From Devosia salina (GTDB lineage Bacteria > Pseudomonadota > Alphaproteobacteria > Rhizobiales > Devosiaceae), in NCBI RefSeq assembly GCF_019504385.1, contig NZ_CP080590.1, positions 352,001 to 416,000 on the forward strand: a DNA stretch of 64,000 nt. The letters run 5' to 3'. Each line of letters opens with the position of its first letter. The stretch's first letter is position 1. The translations under genes and the position numbers were made by a program. This document shows, one piece after another, positions 1 to 8,105 of this stretch. Under the pieces are notes generated by a model that was not told where the DNA came from, ran no database searches, and saw only the letters and a program-made list of their open reading frames with translations.

Positions 1-1
1 T

Positions 2-58
2 GCCCTCAACTTCTTCGGAGACGGCCTTCGTGATGCCGCAGACCCCCATGGCCGCTAA
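2..58 (+). CDS. ABC transporter permease, C-terminal end (partial)
   Basis: Only the last 18 codons lie in the window. They read ALNFFGDGLRDAADPHGR and then stop. This is the typical C-terminal signature of DppC/OppC-type inner-membrane permeases of peptide-family ABC importers, in which an L-N-x-x-G-D-x-L-R-D-x-x-D-P motif closes the protein. The frame runs off the left edge. It overlaps the start of the following ATPase gene by 11 bases if that gene starts at 48, so the two belong to one operon. The substrate cannot be judged from the fragment. Confidence 0.85.
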   Translation, partial: ALNFFGDGLRDAADPHGR

Positions 59-1067
59 TCCGCTTCTCACCATCAAGGACATGTCCATCACCTTCTCCTC
101 GCCCGACGAGGCCGATATCGAGGCGGTGCGGCAGGTCGATCTGACCCTTACCCCCGGCAAGACGCTGGCACTGGTGGGTGAAAGCGGCTGCGGCAAGTCC
201 GTCGCCGCCCGCGCCGTGCTGCGGCTGCTCGACAGGAACGCCAGGATCCCCACCGGGCAAATCCTCTTCGATACCGGCAAGGGTGCAGTCGATATTGCGG
301 ACCTCAAGTCCGACAGTCTCGCGATGCGCACCATCCGCGGCGCGGAAATCTCGATGATCTTTCAGGAGCCGATGTCCTCGCTCTCGCCGGTGCATACCAT
401 CGGCAACCAGATCGACGAGATCATTGTGCTCCATGAAGGGCTCTCGCCCCGCCAGGCGCGCGAACGCACGGTGGCGCTACTCGACCAGGTCGGCATTCCT
501 GGTGCCCGCGACCGCGCCAATGCCTATCCCTTCGAGCTGTCGGGTGGTTTGCGCCAGCGCGCCATGATCGCCATGGCGCTGGCCTGCACGCCAAAACTGC
601 TGATCGCCGACGAGCCAACGACGGCGCTCGACGTCACCACGCAGGCGCAGATCCTCGACCTGCTGCGGCAATTGCAGGACGATTTCGGCATGGCCATGCT
701 GTTCATCACCCACGACCTGGGCGTCGTGGCCGAGATCGCCGACGACATTGCAGTCATGTATCTGGGCGACGTGGTGGAGCAGGGGGATGTCTACGAAGTC
801 TTCCGGGCGCCCAAGCATCCCTATACCCAGGCGCTGATGAATTCGGTGCCGCGGCTGCAGCGCAAGGCGGACCGCACGCGCCTTTCGCCCATCAAGGGCA
901 CAGTGCCGTCACCCAAGGACCGGCCGACGGGCTGTGCTTTCACCTCGCGTTGCCCACATGCCTTCGGTCCCTGCGCCGGCACAAGGCCCGAACGCACCCT
1001 GGTCAGCGACGGCCACGTCGCGCGCTGCCACCTGCTCACCCAAGTCAAGCAAGAGGTGATGGCATGA
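48..1067 (+). CDS. Peptide-type ABC transporter ATP-binding protein (DppD/OppD family)
   Basis: Cytoplasmic ATPase of about 339 residues that energises import through a DppBC-type permease pair. Visible motifs are Walker A GESGCGKS near residue 45, the signature LSGGLRQRA near 163, Walker B LLIADEPTTALD, and a C-terminal oligopeptide-transporter extension with the GCAFTSRCP cysteine motif. That extension marks the DppD/OppD class. Start codons are possible at GTG 30, ATG 33 and ATG 48; 48 is preferred because MAANPLLTIKDMS matches where the family begins, but 33 is not excluded. The next gene overlaps by ATGA. The transporter class also imports oligosaccharides and opines, and the downstream genes suggest a non-peptide substrate here. 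Confidence 0.93.
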   Translation: MAANPLLTIKDMSITFSSPDEADIEAVRQVDLTLTPGKTLALVGESGCGKSVAARAVLRLLDRNARIPTGQILFDTGKGAVDIADLKSDSLAMRTIRGAEISMIFQEPMSSLSPVHTIGNQIDEIIVLHEGLSPRQARERTVALLDQVGIPGARDRANAYPFELSGGLRQRAMIAMALACTPKLLIADEPTTALDVTTQAQILDLLRQLQDDFGMAMLFITHDLGVVAEIADDIAVMYLGDVVEQGDVYEVFRAPKHPYTQALMNSVPRLQRKADRTRLSPIKGTVPSPKDRPTGCAFTSRCPHAFGPCAGTRPERTLVSDGHVARCHLLTQVKQEVMA

Positions 1068-2095
1068 CCGCCCTGCTCACCGTCGAAAATCTAAGCAAGG
1101 TCTTCCACCTTGGCGGCGGCCTCTTCCGTCAGGGCCGCGAACTGGTAGCGCTCAACGATATCAACCTGACGGTCGAAAAGGGCGAGACCCTGGCCATTGT
1201 CGGGGAAAGCGGCTGCGGCAAGACCACGCTGGGACGCTGCATCATCAAGGCGCAGCCGGTGTCTTCCGGTCACGTCTTCTACAATCCGGACGAGGGCGGA
1301 CATGTTGATCTCACCACGCTTTCGAAGCGCGAGATCAAGCCCTATCGCCGCGATATCCGCATGATCTTCCAGGACCCGATGAGCTCGCTCAATCCCAACA
1401 TGCGGATCTTTGACATCGTCGCCGAGCCGCTGCGGGTGCACAAACTGCTGCGGGGCCGGGAGCTGGAAGCACGCGTCTATGAGACGCTGGCCAAGGTCGG
1501 CATCTCGCCCGATGCGGCCGGGCGCTATCCGCATGCCTTTTCCGGCGGCCAGCGGCAGCGCATCGGCATTGCCCGGGCGCTGGTGCTCAACCCGAAACTG
1601 GTGATCGCCGATGAGGCCGTCTCGGCGCTCGACGTCTCGATCCAGGCGCAGGTGCTGAACCTCCTCGACGACCTCAAGGAAGAGTTCGGCCTCACCTACA
1701 TCTTCATCAGCCACGACCTGGGGGTGGTGAACTACATAGCCGACCGGGTGGTGGTGATGTATCTCGGCCACGTGGTCGAGAACGCGCCCACCGAAATGCT
1801 GTTCGAGCGGCCGCGCCATCCCTATACCGAGATGCTGCTCGAGGCTCTGCCCATTGCCGACCCGACCCGACGCAAGGGGCGGAACAAGGAACTCAAGGGC
1901 GAGATCCCCTATCTCGGCAACCGGCCCAAGGGCTGCCCCTTCCACACCCGCTGCAAATATGCGGCCGACCGCTGCCGTGCCGAAAAGCCGGAACTGCGAC
2001 CCGTTCATGGCACGGCGCAACTCGCCGCCTGCCACTTTGCCGAAACACTCGATCTCAAAGGCGCCTATGAGGCGCCGACAAAGGCTATTGCGTAA
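1064..2095 (+). CDS. Peptide-type ABC transporter ATP-binding protein (DppF/OppF family)
   Basis: Second ATPase of the same importer, 343 residues. It pairs with the preceding ATPase as the usual heterodimer. Walker A GESGCGKTT is near residue 48, the signature FSGGQRQRIGIARAL near 160, Walker B LVIADEAVSALDVS follows, and the C-terminal oligopeptide-transporter extension contains GCPFHTRC. The Walker B Glu is followed by AVSALD rather than PTSALD, a common variant in this subfamily. The ATG at 1064 overlaps the previous stop (ATGA), so longer upstream readings of this frame are not needed. Its stop overlaps the next start (TAATG), which indicates translational coupling. Confidence 0.93.
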   Translation: MTALLTVENLSKVFHLGGGLFRQGRELVALNDINLTVEKGETLAIVGESGCGKTTLGRCIIKAQPVSSGHVFYNPDEGGHVDLTTLSKREIKPYRRDIRMIFQDPMSSLNPNMRIFDIVAEPLRVHKLLRGRELEARVYETLAKVGISPDAAGRYPHAFSGGQRQRIGIARALVLNPKLVIADEAVSALDVSIQAQVLNLLDDLKEEFGLTYIFISHDLGVVNYIADRVVVMYLGHVVENAPTEMLFERPRHPYTEMLLEALPIADPTRRKGRNKELKGEIPYLGNRPKGCPFHTRCKYAADRCRAEKPELRPVHGTAQLAACHFAETLDLKGAYEAPTKAIA

Positions 2096-3948
2096 TGACC
2101 TATAATCCGGCCGCCGCCAATCCGCTCTTTGGCAATCCGCTCAAGACCCGCACCGATGTCGAAAGGGGTCTGCGCGATCTCTTCGATCCGCTGTTGCCCT
2201 ACTTTTCGGAGGGTGGTGCGCGGGTGCGGCTTGACGGCGCGGGGGCGCACTTTGATCGCGCTGCGGCCGATCTCGAGGGCTTTGCCCGTCCGCTCTGGGG
2301 ACTGACCCCACTGGCCGCCGGCGGCGGTGATTTTGCGCACTGGGAGCTCTACAGGCAGGGCCTTGCCAATGGCACCGATCCGGATCACCCCGAATACTGG
2401 GGCCAGGTCAATTCCACCGACCAGCGCATGGTCGAGCTGGCGGCGATCGGGTTCACCATGCGCATGCTGCCGCACCTGGTCTGGGAGCCACTGCCGCAAA
2501 AGGCCAAGGACAACTTGGCGGCCTATTTGAAGCATGCGCGGCAATTCGACTATGCCGACAATAACTGGAAGTTCTTCCGCATCCTGGTTGATCTCGGGCT
2601 CGAGGAATGCGGGGTCGAGTTTGATCGCTCGCTGACCGAAAAGTATCTTGAGGAGCTGGACGGCTTCTATCTCGGTGAGGGCTGGTATCGCGACGGCAAT
2701 GTGCGCCGCATCGACCACTACATTCCCTTCGCCATGCATTTCTATGGCCTGATCTATGCCAGGCTGGCGCGGGGCGACGACAAGCGCGTGGCCGCCTACA
2801 AGGAGAGGGCAAAACTCTTTGCCCAGGACATCCAGCACTGGTTCGACGAGGACGGCGGCACGCTGGTTTTCGGGCGCTCGCTCACCTACCGCTTTGCCTG
2901 TGGTGGTTTCTGGGGCGCTCTGGCCTTTGCCGATCTCGAAGCCCTGCCCTGGGGCAAGATCAAGGGCCACTTCATGCGCCACCTCCGCTGGTGGGCCGAC
3001 AAGCCCATTGCCCATGGCAATGGCGTGCTCTCCATCGGCTATGGCTATCCCAACCTCTTCATGTCCGAGAGCTACAATTCCGCCGGCTCGCCCTATTGGG
3101 CGCTGAAGGCCTTCCTGCCACTGGCCCTGCCCGCCGACCATCCTTTCTGGATGGCCGAGGAAGAAGCGGCCGAGTTCGATGCCGAGCCCGTGTCGATGAA
3201 GCATCCGGGCATGGTCGCCTTCCATACGAAGGGCAATGTGGTGGCCCTATCCTCCGGCCAGCAGAACTGGCAGATGCGGCACGGCACCGAGAAATACGCC
3301 AAGTTCGTCTATTCGAGCCGCTATGGCTTCTCGGTGGAGGCGGACGAACGCGCCTATCACCAGGGCGCCTTCGACGGCGCGCTGGCCCTCAGCGATGACG
3401 GCCGCCACTACCGCGTGCGCGAGACCAACGAAGAGGCGCAGATCGCGGGCACGGCTCTCCATGCGGTTTGGAAGCCGTGGAGTGACGTGACGGTGGAAAC
3501 CTGGCTGCTGCCGGCCAATCCCTGGCACATCCGGGTGCACCGGATCAACACGCCGCGCGCGCTGCATGGCACCGAAGGCGGCTTCGCCATCGAGCGCGCC
3601 GATCTCAATGCCGATACCTATATCGACGAAAGGGGCAGGGCGGTGGCCCGGTCGAAAACCGATCTCAGCGCCATCCTCGATTTGGGCGGGCAGCGTGAAG
3701 GCCGTGCCCATAGGGCCCTGCCTAACACCAATCTCATCGCCTCCAAGACCATCGTGCCGCAATTGCGGGGCGACATCCCGGCCGGCACCACCGTGCTGGT
3801 CACCGCGGCCATGGCTCTACCCGCGGACGCCGGGGCCGACGCGGCACTCGCCAACCCGCCCGAAGCGCCCGACATTGCAGCGCTCGAAAGCCTCTTTGCC
3901 CGTGAGGGCATTGATGTCAGCGCCATCCTCGTGCCGGAGCGTTTCTGA
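2095..3948 (+). CDS. DUF2264 domain-containing protein
   Basis: A 617-residue soluble protein of the DUF2264 family. It is recognisable by its N-terminal FGNPLKTRTDVERGLRDL region, the GFARPLWGLTPLAAGGG segment and the aromatic-rich NNWKFFRI and YHQGAFDGA stretches. Its family is long and all-helical at the N-terminus, resembling alpha/alpha-barrel glycan-active enzymes; no catalytic activity is established for it as far as I know. No signal peptide is visible, so it probably acts in the cytoplasm on an imported compound. The start overlaps the preceding ATPase stop by one base, and the next gene follows immediately with an ATG overlapping TGA. Hydrolase or lyase activity on sugar-derived substrates is inference. 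Confidence 0.85.
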   Translation: MTYNPAAANPLFGNPLKTRTDVERGLRDLFDPLLPYFSEGGARVRLDGAGAHFDRAAADLEGFARPLWGLTPLAAGGGDFAHWELYRQGLANGTDPDHPEYWGQVNSTDQRMVELAAIGFTMRMLPHLVWEPLPQKAKDNLAAYLKHARQFDYADNNWKFFRILVDLGLEECGVEFDRSLTEKYLEELDGFYLGEGWYRDGNVRRIDHYIPFAMHFYGLIYARLARGDDKRVAAYKERAKLFAQDIQHWFDEDGGTLVFGRSLTYRFACGGFWGALAFADLEALPWGKIKGHFMRHLRWWADKPIAHGNGVLSIGYGYPNLFMSESYNSAGSPYWALKAFLPLALPADHPFWMAEEEAAEFDAEPVSMKHPGMVAFHTKGNVVALSSGQQNWQMRHGTEKYAKFVYSSRYGFSVEADERAYHQGAFDGALALSDDGRHYRVRETNEEAQIAGTALHAVWKPWSDVTVETWLLPANPWHIRVHRINTPRALHGTEGGFAIERADLNADTYIDERGRAVARSKTDLSAILDLGGQREGRAHRALPNTNLIASKTIVPQLRGDIPAGTTVLVTAAMALPADAGADAALANPPEAPDIAALESLFAREGIDVSAILVPERF

Positions 3949-4955
3949 TGCGGCCAAGACTGAGTTTCGCCTTCGATCCGCACAAGACCAGGCACGTCTT
4001 CGATGACGAGGCGCTGCAGCGGTTGGGCGCCGTCTGCGAAGTCGTGTCCGCCGAGCCGCTGACCAGCTTTTCGACGCCCGAAGCGCGCGCGGTCCTGTCT
4101 CAGACCGAAGTGCTCGTGACCGGCTGGGGCTGCCCCATGCTCTCCCCCGATGTGCTGCGTGCAGCGCCCAATCTCAAGCTCATCGCCCATGCGGCCGGGA
4201 CGGTGAAGTTCACCGTCGACTATTCGGCCTATGCCACGGGCATCCGCGTCACCCATGCGGCCGAGGCCAATGCCGTGCCGGTGGCCGAGTTCACGCTGGC
4301 CGCGATCCTGTTCGCCAACAAGCGCATGTTCGAGCTGCGCGACCTCTATCGCGCCGATCCGACGCGCCGCTCCAGCCATGAGCTGATGGACATGCCGATC
4401 GGCAATTTCCGCCGCACGGTGGGCCTCGTCGGTGCCTCGCGCATCGGCCGCAAGGTCGCGGCCATGCTGGCCGGCTTCGATCTCGACGTCCTGCTCTCCG
4501 ACCCCTTCGTTGCGGCCGACGACCCGATCGCCCGGCAGGTGGAACTGGTGGAACTCGACGCCCTGATGGCGCGCTCGGATGTGGTCTCGGTGCATGCGCC
4601 CTCGCTGCCCTCGACGCGGCACATGATCGGCGCCCGGCAGCTGAAGCTCATGCAGGATGGCGCCACCTTCATCAACACGGCGCGGGGCGCGCTGGTCGAT
4701 GAAGCGGCACTGGTGGCCGAGTTGCAGACGGGCCGTATTCATGCCGTGATCGATGTCACCGACCCGGAGATTCCCCCTGCTACCTCGCCGCTCTTCACCC
4801 TGCCGAATGTATTCCTCACGCCCCATGTGGCGGGGGCCATCGGTACCGAGCGGGCGCGGCTGGGGCTGATGGTCGTGGAGGAGGTGGAGCGCTTCGTGCG
4901 CGGCGAACCCATGCTCTATGAAATCGAACCGGCACTGCTGGAGAGATTGGCGTGA
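3948..4955 (+). CDS. D-2-hydroxyacid dehydrogenase family protein
   Basis: A 335-residue NAD(P)-dependent dehydrogenase of the D-isomer-specific 2-hydroxyacid family. The Rossmann-type segment reads VGLVGASRIGRKVA near residue 160, in which the usual GxGxxG is GASRIG. The catalytic Arg lies in NTARGALVDE near 245, a Glu near 270 in the DPE region, and the catalytic His in LTPHVAGA near 292. It would interconvert a 2-hydroxyacid and a 2-oxoacid in the cytoplasm; the substrate is unknown. It sits between the DUF2264 and acyltransferase genes with one- to few-base overlaps, so it should act on the imported compound or its breakdown product. Confidence 0.9.
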   Translation: MRPRLSFAFDPHKTRHVFDDEALQRLGAVCEVVSAEPLTSFSTPEARAVLSQTEVLVTGWGCPMLSPDVLRAAPNLKLIAHAAGTVKFTVDYSAYATGIRVTHAAEANAVPVAEFTLAAILFANKRMFELRDLYRADPTRRSSHELMDMPIGNFRRTVGLVGASRIGRKVAAMLAGFDLDVLLSDPFVAADDPIARQVELVELDALMARSDVVSVHAPSLPSTRHMIGARQLKLMQDGATFINTARGALVDEAALVAELQTGRIHAVIDVTDPEIPPATSPLFTLPNVFLTPHVAGAIGTERARLGLMVVEEVERFVRGEPMLYEIEPALLERLA

Positions 4956-6586
4956 TGCTCGACAAGAACCGCGAAGACGAGGCTTGGCACAAGCGACGCC
5001 TGCAGTTCCTGACCTGGGATCGTCGCCCCGAGGATATCGAAAGCGCCGAACACCGGGCGCGGCAGGCCGACCTTGCCGCACGGGCCGGTGCGAGCTTTCA
5101 TCCCACCGCCTATGTCGCCGCCGACGCCGCGATCTTCACGACCCGGCTGGAACTGGGCGAGCAAAGCTGGATCGCCGGACATGCGCTGGTGCGCGGAGAG
5201 GCCGTCTTCGGCGCCCATTGCACGGTCAATCCCTACGCCATGATTTCGGGCAACGTCAGTTGCGGGGATGGCGTACGCATTGCCAGCCACGTGTCATTGG
5301 TCGGCTTCAACCATGGCTATGACGACCCCGATGTCCCGATCTACAGGCAAAAGCACGAGACGCTGGGCATTACCATCGAGGACGATGTGTGGATCGGCGC
5401 CAATGCCGTGGTGGTTGATGGCGTCACGATAGGTCGTGGTGCAGTGATTGCGGCAGGCGCCGTGGTCAGCAAGGACGTGCCGCCCATGGCCATTGTCGGC
5501 GGCGTGCCGGCAAGGGTGCTGCGCTATCGCGGGCGGGGACGGCGCGACGAGACAAGGGCGCAATTGCAGGCGCTGGGCGAACGGGCGAGGGGGCAGTTCC
5601 AGGATATCCTCAGGCACAACATGGTCGAGGGCGACTATCTCTCGCGCGAGAACCACGGCGCGGCCCGCATGAGCATTCGTCATCTCTGCGACGCCATCGA
5701 GATCGCGGCGGGCTTTGGTGAGCTGCCCGAAGGGCTTGATGTCCCGGCGACCACCGCCCGCTTGCAGGCGATCCAGGACCCGGAAACCGGGCTCTTCCCC
5801 GATCCCTACCAGAAGCCCAAACCTGGCGTTGCGCTGCGCCGGGACGGGCTGGCGCTCTACAATGTCCTTGCCGTCGGCTATGCGCTCGAAGTGCTGGGCG
5901 CCCGCCCACTCCATCCGGTTTCGGCGGTGGAACTGGCCGGGCCGGAGCTCTGCCAATGGCTCGAAAGCCTGACCTGGCGCGAGCGCGCCTGGGGCGCAGG
6001 AGCTGATGTCGATACCATCGGCACCGCGCTCTATTTCAATGCCCGCTACTTCTCGAGCGCGACGTCACGCGAAACGCTGTTCGGCTGGCTGGCGCTCAAG
6101 CAGGATCGCGCGTCGGGTCTGTGGGGTTCGCCGACCGCGGAGCAGGGCCTGCTGCAACCGGTCAATGGCTTCTATCGGCTGACCCGCGGCACCTATGCCC
6201 AATTCGGCATTGCCGTGCCACGGCCCGAGGCGGCCATCGACAGCGTGCTGCTCAATTACCGCAATTATGGTGGCTTCTCCGGACCGACCTACACGGCCTG
6301 CAATTTGCTCGATACCATCCACCCGCTGCTGCTGTGCCTCGGCCAGACCGACCATCGTCGCGCCGAGGCCGAAAACATCGCCCGCGCCATCATCGCCCGC
6401 GCCGGGGAGCGCTGGGTCGATGGCGAGGGTTTTCCCTTTGCGGACGGGCAGATACCGGGCCTGCAGGGGACCGAGATGTGGCTTTCGGTCGTGCATCTGG
6501 CGGCCAAGTTGCTGGGCGATGACAATGCATTCTGCTTCGTGCCCAAAGGCGTGCACCGCACACAAGCAGTGGGACTGGGACTATGA
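4955..6586 (+). CDS. Hexapeptide-repeat acyltransferase fused to an all-helical C-terminal domain
   Basis: About 543 residues with two parts. Residues roughly 40-190 form a left-handed beta-helix with hexapeptide repeats (VWIGANAVVVDGVTIG, AVIAAGAVVSKDVPP, AIVGGVPARVLR) and FNHGYDDP where maltose/galactoside-type O-acetyltransferases carry their active-site loop. From about 225 to the end there is a long helical region with repeats such as GLFPDPYQKPKPG, YNVLAVGYALEVLG and NLLDTIHPLLLCL, which resembles an alpha/alpha toroid of the terpenoid-cyclase-like kind. Ordinary members of the acyltransferase family are about 180-220 residues, so the fusion is unusual. ATG 4955 overlaps the preceding TGA; GTG 4952 is an alternative. 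The acyl acceptor is unknown; a sugar-like substrate is inference. Confidence 0.8.
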   Translation: MLDKNREDEAWHKRRLQFLTWDRRPEDIESAEHRARQADLAARAGASFHPTAYVAADAAIFTTRLELGEQSWIAGHALVRGEAVFGAHCTVNPYAMISGNVSCGDGVRIASHVSLVGFNHGYDDPDVPIYRQKHETLGITIEDDVWIGANAVVVDGVTIGRGAVIAAGAVVSKDVPPMAIVGGVPARVLRYRGRGRRDETRAQLQALGERARGQFQDILRHNMVEGDYLSRENHGAARMSIRHLCDAIEIAAGFGELPEGLDVPATTARLQAIQDPETGLFPDPYQKPKPGVALRRDGLALYNVLAVGYALEVLGARPLHPVSAVELAGPELCQWLESLTWRERAWGAGADVDTIGTALYFNARYFSSATSRETLFGWLALKQDRASGLWGSPTAEQGLLQPVNGFYRLTRGTYAQFGIAVPRPEAAIDSVLLNYRNYGGFSGPTYTACNLLDTIHPLLLCLGQTDHRRAEAENIARAIIARAGERWVDGEGFPFADGQIPGLQGTEMWLSVVHLAAKLLGDDNAFCFVPKGVHRTQAVGLGL

Positions 6587-7230
6587 CCAAGAAAGCCCTC
6601 GTCGTCTGGGGCGGCATGGAATTGCATACGCCCGAGCGCGGCGCGCATGTGGTGCGTAACCTGTTGGAAGAAGAAGGTTTTTCGGTCACCGTGACCCCCG
6701 ATTACGACGCCCTCGGCGCCGAGGATGTGGGCAGCAACGACCTCGTCGTGCCTGTCATCACCGATGGCACGCTGGCGCCCGAAAAGATGGCCAATCTCAT
6801 CGCCGCGATCCGCGCCGGCACCGGATTAGCGAGTTATCACATGGGGTTAGCGACGACGTTCCGCGCCAGCGTGCCGTTCCGCTACGCTGCCAGCGTCTAC
6901 TGGGTGCAGCATCCGGGCAATATCATGACCTATAAGGTGGATATTACCCGGCCCGATCACCCGATCATGGCGGGGATCGGGAGTTTCGAGCATACATCGG
7001 AACAATATTATCTCAATTACGACCCTGCAGTCGAAGTTCTCGCGACCACAACCTTTTCGGGGGAACATCATCCCTGGCGCAAGAATGTTGTCATGCCTGT
7101 CGTCTTTACGACATATCACGACCAGGGACGGGTGTTCTATTCATCACTCGGGCATACAGCGGACGAGCTGGAGATTCCGCAGGTGCGCACCATCCTGAAG
7201 CGTGGACTGCTCTGGGCGGCCCGAAGCTAG
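6583..7230 (+). CDS. ThuA domain-containing protein
   Basis: A 215-residue protein of the ThuA family, a class I glutamine-amidotransferase-like fold first noted in the trehalose utilisation operons of rhizobia. Visible features are the N-terminal ALVVWGGMELHTPE strand and loop, GLASYHMGL in the central region, and VFYSSLGHTADE near the C-terminus, all characteristic of the family. No signal peptide is present. The ATG overlaps the preceding stop (ATGA), so this is the last gene of the operon that starts upstream of the window. ThuA proteins are linked to conversion of trehalose, trehalulose and related keto-disaccharides, which is the best hint that this operon handles a disaccharide-like or sugar-acid compound. 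Confidence 0.88.
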   Translation: MTKKALVVWGGMELHTPERGAHVVRNLLEEEGFSVTVTPDYDALGAEDVGSNDLVVPVITDGTLAPEKMANLIAAIRAGTGLASYHMGLATTFRASVPFRYAASVYWVQHPGNIMTYKVDITRPDHPIMAGIGSFEHTSEQYYLNYDPAVEVLATTTFSGEHHPWRKNVVMPVVFTTYHDQGRVFYSSLGHTADELEIPQVRTILKRGLLWAARS

Positions 7231-7263
7231 CCAGGAGTCGCTTAATGAACGCATCCTGAACGC

Positions 7264-7983
7264 CTATTGCTGCTGTTGCTGCGCCTGCTGGCGCAGCACC
7301 TCGGATTCGGGCAGCGCATTGGCATATCTCAGTTCGCGATTGGCGCGCGCCCAGAAGGCCGGATGCACCCTGTCGAGGAGCTCGGGCGCCGTGGCGGCGA
7401 GCCCCAGCCTCTCGCCCAGATCGCCCTGCAGGTAGAGGACGGCGTTCTGCCGATACCAGGCCGGCACCGCCTCATCGGCCCAGATGACCGGCCGCACCAC
7501 GTCATGGGCGTGATAGCCGTGACCGGCGAAAATGTCTGCCCAATAGCTCTGCCATTGTTCGTTGAGATGCCCGACCCCACCCTGTCCGGGAATGGCGGCG
7601 CTGAACAGCACGGCTGGGGCCATGGCCACCAGATCATTCACAAAGCTGGCGGCGCGTTCCGGCGAAAGGTGTTCGGCCACTTCCAGCGACAGCACCAGGT
7701 CGACGGCAGGACCCGAAAATCCCTGTTCGAGGTCGCGCGCCGAAAAGACAATGCGGGGATCGTCCAGCATGTCCGGCCTGACCCAGTCGCCCTCCATGCC
7801 GAATGCCTCGACGGTGCCGGTCTCCAGCGCCGCGGCGAGGAAAGTGCCGGTTCCGCAACCGATATCGGCCAGGCGGCGACGCGCCAATCCCGTCGGCAGA
7901 GCGGCCAGGATGGCGCGGGCCGCATGCAGCGTATGGGCCCGCCGGTCGGCGTAGAAGTCGGAAGGATAGAGGCTGGTGGTCAT
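7264..7983 (-). CDS. Class I SAM-dependent methyltransferase
   Basis: A 239-residue cytoplasmic methyltransferase. SAM-binding motif I is ADIGCGTGTFLAA near residue 40, followed by an acidic loop (EAFGMEGDW) and motif IV-like VDLVLSLEVAEHL near 95. SLEVAEHL is frequent in methyltransferases acting on small molecules or lipid head groups; the substrate is unknown. The start is placed at the ATG of MTTSLYPSDFY; an upstream extension of eight codons has no family support. The C-terminus ends in a glutamine run (QQAQQQQQ) encoded by CAG/CAA repeats. It faces the ThuA gene convergently with a 33-base gap and is divergent from the GGDEF/EAL gene. Confidence 0.85.
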   Translation of the reverse strand: MTTSLYPSDFYADRRAHTLHAARAILAALPTGLARRRLADIGCGTGTFLAAALETGTVEAFGMEGDWVRPDMLDDPRIVFSARDLEQGFSGPAVDLVLSLEVAEHLSPERAASFVNDLVAMAPAVLFSAAIPGQGGVGHLNEQWQSYWADIFAGHGYHAHDVVRPVIWADEAVPAWYRQNAVLYLQGDLGERLGLAATAPELLDRVHPAFWARANRELRYANALPESEVLRQQAQQQQQ

Positions 7984-8105
7984 GTCCGGTCCCGGTCTCG
8001 ATTGCACGCAATGCTATAGACGATCTCCGGCATTGCCCAGTTTTTGATCACATTTTCGCGCCTGGCCGGGATTGGTGACGGTTCCGTAAGGCATTGTCTG
8101 CACGG

